A stretch of DNA of 64,000 nt from Alteromonas sp. LOR (GCF_000753865.1 NZ_JQFW01000004.1:85860-149859), one strand, 5' to 3'. Shown: positions 33,389-44,368, counted from the stretch's first letter. Notes: generated from the letters alone by a model not told the origin. Numbers and translations: made by a program.

Positions 33389-33715
33389 TTAAAGCGGAGT
33401 TGTTTTTACCGCAGTGCCGCTGATGCTCACCATCAGCATACTGCCTTTATCGCCAATGACCTGATAGTCTAAATCTATACCCACTACCGCATTTGCGCCC
33501 ATTGCACGAGCCTCATGCTCAAGTTCACTAAACGCAAGCTTTCGCGCAGTCGTTAGCTCTTCTTCGTATGAACCAGAGCGCCCACCCACAATATCTCTGA
33601 TAGAAGCAAATAGGTCTTTAAAAACATTGGCTCCCATAACAGCTTCGCCAACAACGATGCCGTAGTAGCCTTCAATTTTGTGGCCTTCAAGTGTCGGCGT
33701 AGTAGAGATGATCAT
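33389..33715 (-). CDS. YbjQ/UPF0145-family protein
   Basis: 108 residues with '[20 protein letters not shown]', '[14 protein letters not shown]' and '[18 protein letters not shown]', the full YbjQ pattern. The family forms pentamers and is often called a heavy-metal-binding domain; its job is not settled. Monocistronic or last of the astE-HIT run. Confidence 0.9.
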   Translation of the reverse strand: MIISTTPTLEGHKIEGYYGIVVGEAVMGANVFKDLFASIRDIVGGRSGSYEEELTTARKLAFSELEHEARAMGANAVVGIDLDYQVIGDKGSMLMVSISGTAVKTTPL

Positions 33716-33766
33716 AATAACTCCATTTAAGTGTGTTGTTTTATAGATGGCGCTTTTTGCTAATTG

Positions 33767-34171
33767 TTATTCGCTTAGCGCCTGTTTTAATGTTGATAAT
33801 ATCGTACTCGCCTCGGCATCGTCGTAGGCCACAGGCGCTTGATTACCCCAAACGGGTTTGGGCCAAGCTACATCATTTTCAAAGCGCGCTACATGATGAA
33901 CATGAAGCTGCCTAACCACATTGCCTAAAGCCCCTACATTCAGTTTATAAGGCGTAAATACCTGCTGTAGCACTGTCGACACCTTGGCTGATTCTGCAAG
34001 CAACGTCTGCTGATCATGCTCCGGTAAATCAATTATTTCAGCGATGTTGTTGCGCATGGGCACTAAAATAAGCCACGGAAACTGCTTATCATTCATTAAC
34101 AGTACACGACAAAGCGTTAAATCACAGACAAAATATGTATCATTGTGTAAACGGCTGTCTAACTCAAACAT
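33767..34171 (-). CDS. HIT-family protein
   Basis: The start at ATG 34171 has AGGA eight bases upstream; a TTG at 34192 would overlap astE. The 134-residue protein has the histidine triad in 'RQLHVHHVARF', with the third triad position being His-Val-Ala in place of the usual third His-x-x, and a conserved 'HNDTYFVCDLTLCRVLLMND' near the start. HIT proteins hydrolyse nucleotide adducts or dinucleoside phosphates. It follows astE by ten bases. Confidence 0.85.
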   Translation of the reverse strand: MFELDSRLHNDTYFVCDLTLCRVLLMNDKQFPWLILVPMRNNIAEIIDLPEHDQQTLLAESAKVSTVLQQVFTPYKLNVGALGNVVRQLHVHHVARFENDVAWPKPVWGNQAPVAYDDAEASTILSTLKQALSE

Positions 34172-34181
34172 CCTGCTTTTC

Positions 34182-35222
34182 CTATGCATCAAGGTTTTCT
34201 AAAGTGGTTGGCACTACGGTAAGTAGCGCTCGTTGTCCAATAGCCACCTTTGCATTAGGAAATACAATGGCTTCGCCGTCTTCTTGGGCGATGTACTGCG
34301 TATTTGGCTCAGACGCCAACACCGTGCCTTTTGCATAATCAGTAAAATTTGGCGTGTCGTCATCAAAATGCAGACTAAACTGCTCTTCCTGTCGGTTAAT
34401 AACTTGGTTTACCCGATAGATATCAAGCTCTTCAATCTCAACCGTTGGTGCATAATTCTCTTCCGTAATAAGGCTTATGAACGCGGCTTTAGCGTCAGCA
34501 AAGCGAGCCATATCGTTGTGCCCAAACGGCTGAACCTTTCCAAGTTCCACGGTGAAAGCGTGAGCATTATGGTAATACGAAGAGTAATAGCTAAATGTCG
34601 TCGTAGCACTTTCAGACAGCAGTATGGTTTTCACGCCGCACGCCGCTAAAAAAGCAAGCTGGCCCTTACTGTGCTTGCGTTCATGCAAAAACGGATATAC
34701 CGCAAACTTTTCGTTTTTCGAGGCTCTTATAGCGGTGTGCAGGTCGTAATGAAGGCGCTCGCCACTGTTCTCATTAAAGAAATTGGCAACGGCATCTTCT
34801 AGCGCTTTAGCTCGTTTGCGCTCACTGTTTACTAATCCTTCACCTTTAGAGTGTGCACCGCTAAACAAGCGGTTCATGTTTTCTTCAACAAAGCGCTCTG
34901 CAATATCCATAGCAGGTAAGTTGCCGAACAAGAACAATACATTATGTGACAGAGTGAGTTTGCCCGTTAGAATATGCTGTACCAGCTCATCGCAAATTTC
35001 GATAGGCGCGGTTTCGTTGCCGTGAACACCGCAGGATAAAACGACGTTTTTCTTATTAGGCGTGTCCGTTTCAGGATAAAAGCTAATGATCCCTGGCGCT
35101 GCAATAACAACGCGTACAACACCGCTGGTGTTTTGCAGTTCAAACGTGATTGGTGTTGAAAATAACGAAGGAGAGCGTCTGGATAACGCGAGAAAATTTC
35201 CACTATCGATGAGTTGTTGCAT
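34182..35222 (-). CDS. astE: Succinylglutamate desuccinylase
   Basis: 346 residues. It releases glutamate from N-succinylglutamate, the last step of the AST arginine pathway. Zinc ligands lie in 'LSCGVHGNETAPIE' (His, Glu) and 'LHYDLHTAIR' (His); 'VELGKVQPFG' holds the catalytic Glu. The other ast genes are not adjacent, as is common in this group. Confidence 0.9.
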   Translation of the reverse strand: MQQLIDSGNFLALSRRSPSLFSTPITFELQNTSGVVRVVIAAPGIISFYPETDTPNKKNVVLSCGVHGNETAPIEICDELVQHILTGKLTLSHNVLFLFGNLPAMDIAERFVEENMNRLFSGAHSKGEGLVNSERKRAKALEDAVANFFNENSGERLHYDLHTAIRASKNEKFAVYPFLHERKHSKGQLAFLAACGVKTILLSESATTTFSYYSSYYHNAHAFTVELGKVQPFGHNDMARFADAKAAFISLITEENYAPTVEIEELDIYRVNQVINRQEEQFSLHFDDDTPNFTDYAKGTVLASEPNTQYIAQEDGEAIVFPNAKVAIGQRALLTVVPTTLENLDA

Positions 35223-35454
35223 AGTTCAACCGTGCTGTTCAAGAATGGATATAGTTTAACTATCCGTTAGTTTAAAAGCACGTTTTCAAGGATAAAACCC
35301 CGCATTTGGTTAATGAAGAGCGTAAAGCACGCCAAGCGCTATCAATTGGCAATTAGTTTTTATGTAATAACCACTAATAAGCGCAAGGTGTGCTGTTTAT
35401 TGCTATTAGCTTACGTGTTTAATTTTACTGTATTCGGTTTTACTGTATTTGATT

Positions 35455-35916
35455 TTACCTATTTATTTTTACGATCAAGCTTCCCACTTCCACATCTTCA
35501 ATAACCACCTGAGTGCCAGCGTGTAGCGGCTCGCTGCACTTTACCTTCCACGTTACCCCAGAGTATTGCACGGTTGATGGGTGAGTTGGCCCAGTATCTT
35601 GGGTGAGCTCAATGACATTGCCCACAAGGTCGCTTTTTACCGATTGTGGGGCCTTGTCTCGCTGAAGGTACTTCATTGGCTTCCATAGCAGTACCATTAA
35701 CAGAGTATCTAGGACAGACACCGCAATAAATAGATTCAATAAGCTCGGCTCAAAGACGTTTAAAAATACCAACCCTGAGGTTATCAACAAAGATACGCCC
35801 AAAGTGAATAGTAAAATAATTGAAAAGCCAAGGAGCAGCTCAGCAATCATTAAGACCAAGCCTAACGCAAGCAGATAACTTTCAATATTCTCGATATTTT
35901 CTAAGCTCGCCATCAT
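35455..35916 (-). CDS. NfeD-family membrane protein
   Basis: 153 residues with several hydrophobic segments in the first 80 residues, then a soluble OB-fold domain ('LVGNVIELTQDTGPTHPSTV', 'GTQVVIEDVEVGSLIV'). It starts one base after the stop of the SPFH gene, the usual NfeD/stomatin pairing (YbbK/QmcA in E. coli). Confidence 0.88.
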   Translation of the reverse strand: MMASLENIENIESYLLALGLVLMIAELLLGFSIILLFTLGVSLLITSGLVFLNVFEPSLLNLFIAVSVLDTLLMVLLWKPMKYLQRDKAPQSVKSDLVGNVIELTQDTGPTHPSTVQYSGVTWKVKCSEPLHAGTQVVIEDVEVGSLIVKINR

Positions 35917-35917
35917 A

Positions 35918-36859
35918 TTAATCGACCTTTTGCCCTATCTTATTTGCTATGGCCATGGCCTGGGCAACCACATTTCCAATTTCAGTTGAACCGTCTGGCA
36001 ACAATATGAGTGAGCTTTCCTTGGCAATTTGCTCTTTGGCTTTAATAGCGCTCTTAGCTAGGTCTAACTGTACGGCTTTTTGTCCATCTTCAGTCGCCGC
36101 CGCTTTACCCACCGTTTCGATGGCCTCGGCATCGGCTTTTGCCACTTGAATAATCGCTTCTGCCTCACCTTGGGCTTTTAAAATTTGTTCTTCTTTTTCA
36201 GCCTGAGCGGCCAGTACAATTGACTGCTTTTCACCTTCTGCGCGGTTGATTGCAGCTTGTCTGTCACCTTCCGATTCTAATATTTGCGCACGCTTCAAAC
36301 GCTCAGCTTTCATCTGCTGCTCCATGGCATCTAGCACAGAGTTTGGCGGGTTGATGTCTTTAAGCTCGTAGCGCAGAACTTGAACCCCCCAAGGAGCCGC
36401 TGCATCGTTTAGCGCCGATACAATATTGGTGTTTAACAAATCACGCTCTTCGAAGGTTTTATCTAGCTCCATTTTACCTAGTTCAGAACGCATGGTGGTT
36501 TGCGCTAACTGCTTTACCGCAAAGGTATAATTTTCTACGCCATAAGTGGCTTTGTAAGGGTCTACAACACGAAAATACAATACGCCATCAACACTTAGAG
36601 TAATGTTGTCTTTTGTAATTGCAGATTGCTCTGGTACATCTTCAGCCTGCTCTTTTAAAGAGCGATCAGCTGCCACAGTATCGATAAAAGGGAATATAAA
36701 ATTAAGACCGGCTTCTAATGTTGTATTGTACTTTCCGAAGCGTGAAATAATGTATGCCCTGTTTTGAGGCACAAATTTAATAGACGTCTTTAGCAATACA
36801 ACAACCAGTATTAGCAAAAACGCCTGATACGAAAACAAGTAATTTAACGCAATATCCAT
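35918..36859 (-). CDS. qmcA: SPFH/band 7 membrane protein (paraslipin, QmcA-like)
   Basis: 313 residues: an N-terminal membrane segment, the SPFH domain ('VPQNRAYIISRFGKYNTTLE' to about residue 180) and a coiled coil rich in A, E and K (AEGEKQSIVLAAQAEKEEQI). It forms large membrane cages that hold FtsH-type proteases or organise lipid microdomains. Co-transcribed with the NfeD gene. Confidence 0.9.
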   Translation of the reverse strand: MDIALNYLFSYQAFLLILVVVLLKTSIKFVPQNRAYIISRFGKYNTTLEAGLNFIFPFIDTVAADRSLKEQAEDVPEQSAITKDNITLSVDGVLYFRVVDPYKATYGVENYTFAVKQLAQTTMRSELGKMELDKTFEERDLLNTNIVSALNDAAAPWGVQVLRYELKDINPPNSVLDAMEQQMKAERLKRAQILESEGDRQAAINRAEGEKQSIVLAAQAEKEEQILKAQGEAEAIIQVAKADAEAIETVGKAAATEDGQKAVQLDLAKSAIKAKEQIAKESSLILLPDGSTEIGNVVAQAMAIANKIGQKVD

Positions 36860-37208
36860 ATTTTTAACCCTTTAGTCATTCAGATGCACAACACAATAAT
36901 AATTGTTATACCACAGAACTTACGTGTGTTTTTAAATTGCGGAAAAAGAGGTAATCAAAAAATGGTTACAAAAAGTGTATAGAAATTTGATTTGCCAGCA
37001 CTTATCAATAACCTCATCGAATGGAATTGTTATCTATGTGCCTATAAATATACGCATCGATGCGCTTGTTAATGCTTTTTTGTTAACGATTTTGCTAGCT
37101 CACTAGGAGATTCACTTGTGAGTGATTTCGTGAGTTCGTATATGAGTGCTAATCTAAGCGCTTATATAGGTGCTGATATAAGAGCTTATATAAGTGCTTG
37201 TCTAGATG
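36860..37208. repeat. Intergenic region with degenerate repeats
   Basis: No gene. From about 37090 to 37205 it consists of decayed units such as GTGCTAATCTAAGCGCTTATATA, shortened here to the pattern GTGCT-N4-TATAAG-N-GCTTATATA, with a period near 14 or 28 bp. The array ends at the stop of the EAL-protein gene. Confidence 0.6.
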
Positions 37209-38546
37209 CTACGCCTGTTTGCGGGTTGGGGAACTGCCTATAATAATTTCTTGTTGCGCCAATGATACAAAGTCTTCAAAAGGCACTGCTTTAGAGAACA
37301 AATACCCCTGCCCTTCACTAATGCCGATTTCTCTTAAGATATGCAGCTGCTCAACAGTTTCAACGCCCTCTGCCACTACGCTACAGCCCTTTGCCACACC
37401 AATAATCTTAACCGCTTCGATAATGGCTCTGTTTATATCGCCACTTTCTAACTCCATCACAAACGCCTTATCTATTTTAAGCGCATCAAGATGCAGGTCG
37501 CGTATGTATGCAAGGTTGGAGTAGCCTTTACCAAAATCATCCACCGATATTGAGATACCAAGGCTTCTTAGCTCGTCTAACTGCTTTTTCACCATCAGTG
37601 AATTTGACAGAGCAATATCCTCTGTCAGCTCTAATTCAAGACGCGTCATGGGAATTGAGTACGACTGACTAAGCATATGCAGCGTAGGAATAAGCTGATT
37701 ATCGTAAAGCTGAGTGGGTGAAATATTTACCGATAGTGATAGTGAAAGACGCCGAGCATCGAACTCGGCAAGGGTTCTAAATGCTTGCTCTAGTGTCCAG
37801 TAGCCTAACTCGTTCATCATGTTGTAAGACTCAGCCGCTTCAATAAGCGGGCCGGGGAACAGTATGCCATCAAGAGGATGGTTCCATCTCAGCAAACATT
37901 CGGCGCCAACGACACTCAAATTATCTAAATTCACTTTAGGTTGGTAGTAAAGCTCTAACTCATTTTGCGCCAGCGCCCGCTTAAGGTCGGCCTTTAACGC
38001 TAAACTTCTGCCTGTATCGGTTTTATCTTTTAGAGCAAGGGAGAAGTAATTTTCATATTTATTTTCTTTGGCTTGCTTTAATGCGGCCTCAGCGCGGGAA
38101 ACGAAGGCGGTAATATCAAAACTAGGCTTATCAGTGACGTTACTTACCCAGTGAGTTTCGTTGCTACACACTACGCCTACATTAAAGTCTGCCATAAAGG
38201 CATTGTCTTCATGGTACATGGGCACTTTGAAGTGCTCTACCAAATGATCAAAGGAACTGCGAAGCGTTGCCTCATTACTTACACTGGGAAATACAACACC
38301 AAACACATCGCCACTGATGCGGCCAAGCGCCACCTCGTTACCAAAAAGCGTTTGTATTCTATTGGCAATCTCTAGGAGGAACTCATCGCCTACGTTTATT
38401 CCTAAACTTGTGGTGACATCAGAGAATCTCACTACATCAACCAACATGAGGGAAAGCTCTGAACACTGGGACGCAACTTTAGATACACTATCGATAAATG
38501 CAAATCGGTTGGGAATGGTGGCCAGTGAAGTGTGGGGTCGACTCAT
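37209..38546 (-). CDS. GGDEF-EAL protein with degenerate GGDEF; likely c-di-GMP phosphodiesterase
   Basis: 445 residues. The N-terminal GGDEF domain has 'RISGDVFGVV' where active enzymes have GGDEF, so it should not make c-di-GMP. The EAL domain keeps the needed residues: ExLxR as 'ECLLRW', Asn in 'SVNISP', Glu in 'LELTED', 'VDDFGKGYS', Lys in 'ALKIDKAF' and Glu in 'VAEGVET'. It should therefore hydrolyse c-di-GMP, with the first domain as a possible GTP sensor. No membrane or PAS domain. Stands alone. Confidence 0.85.
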   Translation of the reverse strand: MSRPHTSLATIPNRFAFIDSVSKVASQCSELSLMLVDVVRFSDVTTSLGINVGDEFLLEIANRIQTLFGNEVALGRISGDVFGVVFPSVSNEATLRSSFDHLVEHFKVPMYHEDNAFMADFNVGVVCSNETHWVSNVTDKPSFDITAFVSRAEAALKQAKENKYENYFSLALKDKTDTGRSLALKADLKRALAQNELELYYQPKVNLDNLSVVGAECLLRWNHPLDGILFPGPLIEAAESYNMMNELGYWTLEQAFRTLAEFDARRLSLSLSVNISPTQLYDNQLIPTLHMLSQSYSIPMTRLELELTEDIALSNSLMVKKQLDELRSLGISISVDDFGKGYSNLAYIRDLHLDALKIDKAFVMELESGDINRAIIEAVKIIGVAKGCSVVAEGVETVEQLHILREIGISEGQGYLFSKAVPFEDFVSLAQQEIIIGSSPTRKQA

Positions 38547-38783
38547 GTGTTTCCTTGCGCTCTATAGCTACGAGGTATTAAAACAACTACTAGGTCTATA
38601 GAAACACTCAGGACCCAATGTAGCAATAACGCAGGCGTATAAAAAAGCATACCCAGTTATATAAATGCATAGCATTCACGCACTGCTTGCGCTTTCATTA
38701 CCGTTAAACCGAACAGCTAAGTGTTTAAACGATGCCCGCTTTGCTTAATTATAGTGGAATTACTGCAATAACAAATTCCAATA

Positions 38784-38821
38784 AAAAAAGCCCGAAAACG
38801 ATACCATTTTCGGGCTTTTTT
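38784..38821. terminator. Terminator after glgP
   Basis: AAAAAAGCCCGAAAA and TTTTCGGGCTTTTTT form a perfect 15-bp stem around an 8-nt loop. It lies 17 bp beyond the glgP stop on the minus strand and also works in the other direction. Confidence 0.9.
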
Positions 38822-38837
38822 GCGAGTTAGATTGCGA

Positions 38838-41315
38838 TTAGCTTTCGATCTTACACGGTGAAAGTTTCCATACGCGCTCAACATAGTCTTTTATCGAGCG
38901 ATCTGAGGTGAATTTACCCATTTTCGCCGTATTGATAATAGCCATTTCAGCCCAGCGCTCTTTGTCTCTGTATGCGGCATCAACTTTAATTTGCGCATCA
39001 GAGTATGCTCTGAAATCTGCTAGCACCATGTACGGGTCGCCATGATCAAGCAAGCTTTGCTTGATGGAAACAAGGGCTCCGGGTTTGCCTGGCGTGAAGT
39101 AATCTGTTTCCAACCAGTCAAGCACTGCTTTAATCTCTGCATCTTTATAGTAGTAATCGTATGGGTTGTAACCCGCAGCTTTACGCTCGTTTACTTCTTC
39201 TACTGTAAGACCAAAGATAAAGATGTTGTCATCACCCACTTCTTCAGCAATTTCAACGTTCGCGCCATCCAGCGTACCAATGGTTACCGCGCCGTTGAGT
39301 GCTAGCTTCATGTTACCTGTACCAGACGCTTCTTTACCGGCAGTACTTATTTGCTCAGAGACATCTGCTGCAGGGATCATTTTCTCAGCTAGCGACACTC
39401 GGTAGTTTGGTAAAAACGCAATTTTAAGCTTGTCGTTTACACGAGGATCGTTATTGATTTTATCTGCAACCTTATTGATGGCAAAGATAATATCTTTCGC
39501 AAGCTTATAACCCGGTGCTGCTTTAGCACCAAAAATAAACACGCGCGGATGCATATCGTAATCTGGGTTTTCAAGCATTCTGCGATAAAGCGCCATGATA
39601 TAAATAAGGGCAAGATGCTGACGCTTATATTCGTGTAGACGTTTAATTTGCACATCGAAAATGGCGTTAACATCAACTTCAATATCCAAAGATTTACGAA
39701 TTTCTTCTGCTAATAACTCTTTATTTTCCAATTTCACTTTCATGAATTGCTTTTGGAAAGTCTTGTTTTTAGCAAACTTTGTTAAGCCCTGTAACTTATC
39801 GAGATCTTTTGGCCAATCTTCACCAATTTTCTTATCGATAAGCTTAGAAAGCCCAGGGTTACACGCTTTAAGCCAACGGCGTGGAGTAATTCCGTTGGTT
39901 ACGTTCGTCAGCTTGCCAGGGTAAAGCTCATCAAATTCTGGGAACAATGTGGTTTTAACAAGACGAGAATGCATTTCAGCCACGCCGTTCACAGCGAATG
40001 AACCGATAACTGATAGGTTACCCATTCTTACCATTTTCTCGCTGCCTTCTTCGATAATAGAAAGCTTTTCTTTCATCGCATTGTCGCCAGGCCACTGCTT
40101 ATCAACTTCAGCCATAAAGCGGTGGTTGATTTCATATATGATTTCTAAGTGACGAGGAAGGATTTTTTCAATCATTCGTGCAGGCCACTTTTCTAGTGCT
40201 TCAGGTAATAAGGTGTGATTTGTGTAGGCAAATACTTTCGTACAGATAGCCCATGCGTCATCCCAATTAAGCTCTGCGCGGTCAACAAGAATACGCATCA
40301 ATTCAGGAATAGAAATAGCCGGGTGGGTGTCGTTTAGCTGAATAACCACTTGGTCTGCAAAACGGCTCCAATCATCACCATGAGCACGCTTATATCGACG
40401 GATAATGTCTTTTAACGAGCACGATGAGAAGAAGTACTGCTGAATAAGGCGAAGTTCTTTACCCGCCTCGGTCTCATCATTTGGATACAGTACTTTCGAT
40501 ATGGTTTCAGCCTGTACGTTTTCACGTTGAGCATCCACATAGCCACCGGCGTTAAATACATCCCAGTTGAAATAACCTGATGCTTCAGACTGCCACAAAC
40601 GCAGTACGTTTACGGTTTTACCTTCGTATCCAACTACAGGAATATCCCAAGGCACACCTTTAACAATCGAGCCAGGGTGCCATTCTTTCACTACGCGTCC
40701 GTTTTCGCCGTATTTCGTTTCTACGTAACCGTAAAGCGATATTTCCTGCGTAGATTCTGGGCGACAAATTTCCCAAGGGTTGCCGTAATCGCGCCAGCTG
40801 TCTGGACGCTCAATTTGCGCACCGCTTCTTATTTCCTGACGGAAAAGGCCGTGCTCGTAATGAATACCATAGCCAATTGCAGGCATTTCCATAGTGGCTA
40901 AAGAGTCGATGAAACACGCGGCAAGACGGCCTAAACCACCATTACCTAGGGCCATGTCGGGCTCTTCCTCAAGCACATCTGAAATTTCTACACCAAGCTC
41001 TTTCAGCGCTTCACTAGCCACTTCAAATAAACCAAAATTTTGAAGGTTATTTGATAACAGGCGACCCATAAGGAATTCAGCCGAGAAATAGTGCACTGCA
41101 CGAGTATCGTTTAGATAGTGGGTCTTTTGCGTCTTGCGCAGCCCTTCTAAAACTTGTTGCTGCATAGCTGCACACGTGGCTTTCCACCAGGCATGGCTAT
41201 TTGCTTTGTTTTCGTCGGTACCCAACGAACAATGAAGATGATTGATAACAGCAGCCTTGAATTCGGCCTTGTCGATCTTTGGAGAGGTTGGCGTTTTTGC
41301 CGCTTTTGCGTTCAT
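38838..41315 (-). CDS. glgP: Glycogen/maltodextrin phosphorylase
   Basis: 825 residues, the standard length. It releases glucose 1-phosphate from alpha-1,4-glucans. Landmarks are '[20 protein letters not shown]', '[14 protein letters not shown]', '[19 protein letters not shown]' and the PLP-lysine motif '[14 protein letters not shown]'. Its product is the substrate of pgm, the next gene upstream on the same strand, though a terminator stands between them. Confidence 0.95.
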   Translation of the reverse strand: MNAKAAKTPTSPKIDKAEFKAAVINHLHCSLGTDENKANSHAWWKATCAAMQQQVLEGLRKTQKTHYLNDTRAVHYFSAEFLMGRLLSNNLQNFGLFEVASEALKELGVEISDVLEEEPDMALGNGGLGRLAACFIDSLATMEMPAIGYGIHYEHGLFRQEIRSGAQIERPDSWRDYGNPWEICRPESTQEISLYGYVETKYGENGRVVKEWHPGSIVKGVPWDIPVVGYEGKTVNVLRLWQSEASGYFNWDVFNAGGYVDAQRENVQAETISKVLYPNDETEAGKELRLIQQYFFSSCSLKDIIRRYKRAHGDDWSRFADQVVIQLNDTHPAISIPELMRILVDRAELNWDDAWAICTKVFAYTNHTLLPEALEKWPARMIEKILPRHLEIIYEINHRFMAEVDKQWPGDNAMKEKLSIIEEGSEKMVRMGNLSVIGSFAVNGVAEMHSRLVKTTLFPEFDELYPGKLTNVTNGITPRRWLKACNPGLSKLIDKKIGEDWPKDLDKLQGLTKFAKNKTFQKQFMKVKLENKELLAEEIRKSLDIEVDVNAIFDVQIKRLHEYKRQHLALIYIMALYRRMLENPDYDMHPRVFIFGAKAAPGYKLAKDIIFAINKVADKINNDPRVNDKLKIAFLPNYRVSLAEKMIPAADVSEQISTAGKEASGTGNMKLALNGAVTIGTLDGANVEIAEEVGDDNIFIFGLTVEEVNERKAAGYNPYDYYYKDAEIKAVLDWLETDYFTPGKPGALVSIKQSLLDHGDPYMVLADFRAYSDAQIKVDAAYRDKERWAEMAIINTAKMGKFTSDRSIKDYVERVWKLSPCKIES

Positions 41316-41451
41316 GTAGCGTCTCGCTCTTAGGTTAAACGGTGCGGATGCACCCTCTAAAACGTAATTTAATTACAACATACGTCAACAATAGTGCATT
41401 AATATAACAACACTTAAACGATTATGTTGTTATTGTTTTGTTAAAATAACG

Positions 41452-41489
41452 AAAAAGCGCATGAATTCGTATGCATTCATGCGCTTTTT
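41452..41489. terminator. Terminator after pgm
   Basis: AAAAAGCGCATGAAT and ATTCATGCGCTTTTT form a perfect 15-bp stem. It lies between the pgm stop and the glgP start, so it separates the two units. Confidence 0.88.
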
Positions 41490-41536
41490 AACATTATTAT
41501 TACAAAACGAGCGAAAAGCTGTTTGTTTTTTAGGCT

Positions 41537-43189
41537 TTATCCGATAATCTTACCTACTAACGCCTCTGCCTCTTGAATTAAATCTTGTAAGTGAGTTTCA
41601 CCTTTAAAGCTTTCAGCATAAATTTTATAAATTTGCTCTGTGCCTGAGGGGCGCGCTGCAAACCATCCATTTTCAGTCGATACCTTTACGCCGCCTATCG
41701 CCGCATTATTGCCGGGCGCATGGGTTTGTATGGCCGTGATAGGCTCACCGGCCAACGTGTCGCTAGTCACTACAGAGGCATCCATTGCTGAGAGCTTCTG
41801 TTTTTGCTCTAGCGTAGCGGCCACGTCCACGCGGTTATAAACAGGAGAAGCAAACTTCTCAGTCAGTGCAATATAGTGTTCCCCTGGATCTTTGCCGGTT
41901 ACCGCTAAAATTTCTGCGGCAAGTAGACACAGGATAAAGCCGTCTTTGTCGGTAGCCCATGTATCGCCATTTCTTTCTAGGAAAATACCACCAGCGCTCT
42001 CTTCACCCGCAAAGCCTATTTCGCTATTTGCCAGTCCGTCTACAAACCATTTAAAACCAACGGGCATTTCCGCAAGAGGCTTTTTAAGACTTTTGGCTAC
42101 GCGGTCTATCATGCTGCTTGAGACCAGCGTTTTACCAATCTTAAGCGTATTTGGCCACTCGGTGCGATAAGTGTATAGATAGTTGATGGCGACCGCTAGG
42201 TAGTGGTTAGGATTCATCAACCCAACGCTCTTGCACACAATGCCGTGTCTGTCGAAATCTGGATCATTGCCCCATGCAAGGTCAAAGTTGTCTTTAAGCT
42301 CTATAAGCCCCGCCATTGCATAGGCCGACGAACAATCCATTCGCAGCTTGCCGTCTTTGTCTCTGCGCATAAACCCAAACTGAGGGTCTACCTTGTCATT
42401 GACTACCTTAATCGTAATGCCGTATTTCTCACTGATACGCGACCAATAGCCTACCCCAGCGCCGCCAAGTGGATCGGTGCCCAGTGTTAAATTAGCTTTT
42501 GCTATCGCCTCCATATCAATAACCTTGGCTAGGTCGTCGATGTAGGGTTCCATAAAATCTGCTTCACGCACGAGCTTGCGCTCGCGAGCCTGAAGAATAT
42601 CCATTCTTTTGACGTCTTTATTACCGTCAGCAATAAAGGTATTCGCTCTGTCTTGAATTTGCTTAGTGACATCGCTATCTGCCGGCCCGCCGTGAGGAGG
42701 GTTGTACTTAAACCCACCGTCTGATGGTGGATTATGAGAAGGAGTAATAACAATACCGTCTGCTTTTTGCTCCACATTCTCTCTGTTGTATCGAATGATG
42801 GTTCGTGAAATAACCGGTGTTGGCGTGTAGCCTAAGCTTTCGTTATCGCTGCGCTGAATGACAACGTCTACCCCATTCGCACACAGTACCTCTATTGCGG
42901 TAACCATGGCGGGTTCCGATAGCGCATGGGTATCCTTCCCTATGTACAACGGCCCTGCTATCCCCTCTTGCTGCCTGTACTCTACCAACGCTTGGCAAAT
43001 TGCACTTATATGAGTGTCTGTGAACGTGCAGTTAGAGGCTGTACCTCTGTGGCCCGATGTACCAAACGACACAGCGTGCCCCTCATCACGAATATCGGGT
43101 TTGTAGCTGTAATACTGACTAACAAGTTCCGCAACGTTTATGAGCTGCTCTTTCGCCGCAGGTTGTCCAGCTTGAGGATGTAGTGCCAT
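41537..43189 (-). CDS. pgm: Phosphoglucomutase (alpha-D-glucose phosphate-specific)
   Basis: 550 residues. It interconverts glucose 1- and 6-phosphate. 'SFGTSGHRGTA' is the N-terminal phosphate loop, 'TPSHNPPSDGGFKYNPPHGG' the active serine loop, 'GNDPDFDRHG' the metal loop and 'RPSGTEQIYKIYAESF' the C-terminal phosphate site. AAGGA lies seven bases before the start. It follows seqA by 28 bp, the same seqA-pgm operon order as in E. coli. Confidence 0.96.
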   Translation of the reverse strand: MALHPQAGQPAAKEQLINVAELVSQYYSYKPDIRDEGHAVSFGTSGHRGTASNCTFTDTHISAICQALVEYRQQEGIAGPLYIGKDTHALSEPAMVTAIEVLCANGVDVVIQRSDNESLGYTPTPVISRTIIRYNRENVEQKADGIVITPSHNPPSDGGFKYNPPHGGPADSDVTKQIQDRANTFIADGNKDVKRMDILQARERKLVREADFMEPYIDDLAKVIDMEAIAKANLTLGTDPLGGAGVGYWSRISEKYGITIKVVNDKVDPQFGFMRRDKDGKLRMDCSSAYAMAGLIELKDNFDLAWGNDPDFDRHGIVCKSVGLMNPNHYLAVAINYLYTYRTEWPNTLKIGKTLVSSSMIDRVAKSLKKPLAEMPVGFKWFVDGLANSEIGFAGEESAGGIFLERNGDTWATDKDGFILCLLAAEILAVTGKDPGEHYIALTEKFASPVYNRVDVAATLEQKQKLSAMDASVVTSDTLAGEPITAIQTHAPGNNAAIGGVKVSTENGWFAARPSGTEQIYKIYAESFKGETHLQDLIQEAEALVGKIIG

Positions 43190-43217
43190 GAATTAGTCCT
43201 TTATGAAATAGAGTCGA

Positions 43218-44084
43218 TTATTTGCCTTCAGAAGAAAAACGCGCAACAACGCTAGCAATAACTTCTGGGGTATAACCCAGTTGACGCAAAACCTGTTCCA
43301 ACATACTGACTTTCTTTGCAGTATTGTTGTTAGTCACTACCCAATAAGCGCTATCCGGTATAGCCTTGGGGTTGGTGCTGCTTCCGTTTTCAAGCAATGC
43401 CTCTTTACTTGTTGCAAAATATGTTCGGTTTTTACCTTTTATTGATTCAACACGCTCGAAGCTGTCTGCATTAAGTTTGTGCGCTGCACTTAAAACGAAC
43501 AAAAACTGATCTACCCGTTTGGTAAATGTCGATAATGCACTTGTAGACACTAAGTCTAAAATATCGTTTTTATCGTGAGATAAAGCATCCGCATTCGCCC
43601 CAGCAGCACGTTGAGTCTGACTAGTGGAACTCGATTGCTTATTTGCAGCCGTTTTTACTGCCGTCGCTTTGGAAGCTGGTGCTTTTGAAACAGCAGGCTT
43701 GGCTGGTGCTTTTACCGAAGGCTTCGCCTTTGCTGCGCTATTGCCTTGTGCTGCGCTGTTGCTTTTTACTGCGCTATGCTGTGCAGCTACTGGAGACATT
43801 TTTTCTTCTGAGTGATTAGCGTTGGTCTGCTGCGGCTCGTCTTTTTTAGAAGCTGAGCTATTAGGCGAGACTGGGCTAGCGGTAGAGGCGCCCCCTGCAG
43901 GCTTATCGCTTGTAGACACAACGGTTAGATCAGGAGCGTCAGAAGCGCTTTTTGCGGCATGTAGTACCTCGCCATCTTCTGGCAACAGCAACCGTCTTAA
44001 AATTTGTGATGCACTTTCACCAATATGCTTTGTTTGACTGGCGATGAAGGCATATAAATCATCATCTATATCAATGCTTTTCAT
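43218..44084 (-). CDS. seqA: Negative modulator of replication initiation SeqA, with long linker
   Basis: The start at 44084 has GGAAG five bases upstream and gives the proper SeqA N-terminus 'MKSIDIDDDLYAFIASQTKH'; the upstream in-frame start at 44141 is unlikely. 288 residues, against about 180 in E. coli. The oligomerisation domain (first 36 residues, 'IGESASQILRRLL') and the C-terminal GATC-binding domain (from about residue 170, 'FLFVLSAAHKLNADSFERV') are normal. Between them is a linker of about 130 residues of A, S, K and P with evident short repeats. It should bind hemimethylated GATC and delay re-initiation. Confidence 0.93.
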   Translation of the reverse strand: MKSIDIDDDLYAFIASQTKHIGESASQILRRLLLPEDGEVLHAAKSASDAPDLTVVSTSDKPAGGASTASPVSPNSSASKKDEPQQTNANHSEEKMSPVAAQHSAVKSNSAAQGNSAAKAKPSVKAPAKPAVSKAPASKATAVKTAANKQSSSTSQTQRAAGANADALSHDKNDILDLVSTSALSTFTKRVDQFLFVLSAAHKLNADSFERVESIKGKNRTYFATSKEALLENGSSTNPKAIPDSAYWVVTNNNTAKKVSMLEQVLRQLGYTPEVIASVVARFSSEGK

Positions 44085-44368
44085 AACTACTTCCTTTTTT
44101 AGATGCACCATTATAGACAACCCAGATTGACTACGCAGCACAAAATGACACTTGATTTGCGCTAATTGATAAGCATTTGGGTAATCAGAGAATATACCTT
44201 GGTATTAAAGCACAGCAGAAAGCAAATACACGACATTGCTACTATGCTCATGAAAGAAATTTTCAATGCGCCTAAATAAAGGGAAAGCCGTAACAATCTA
44301 TTACTGTATTCGCGTTTTTAACGCACAGGCGCTTTTTACCCACAATAACCAACTAATAGTGACACGTT

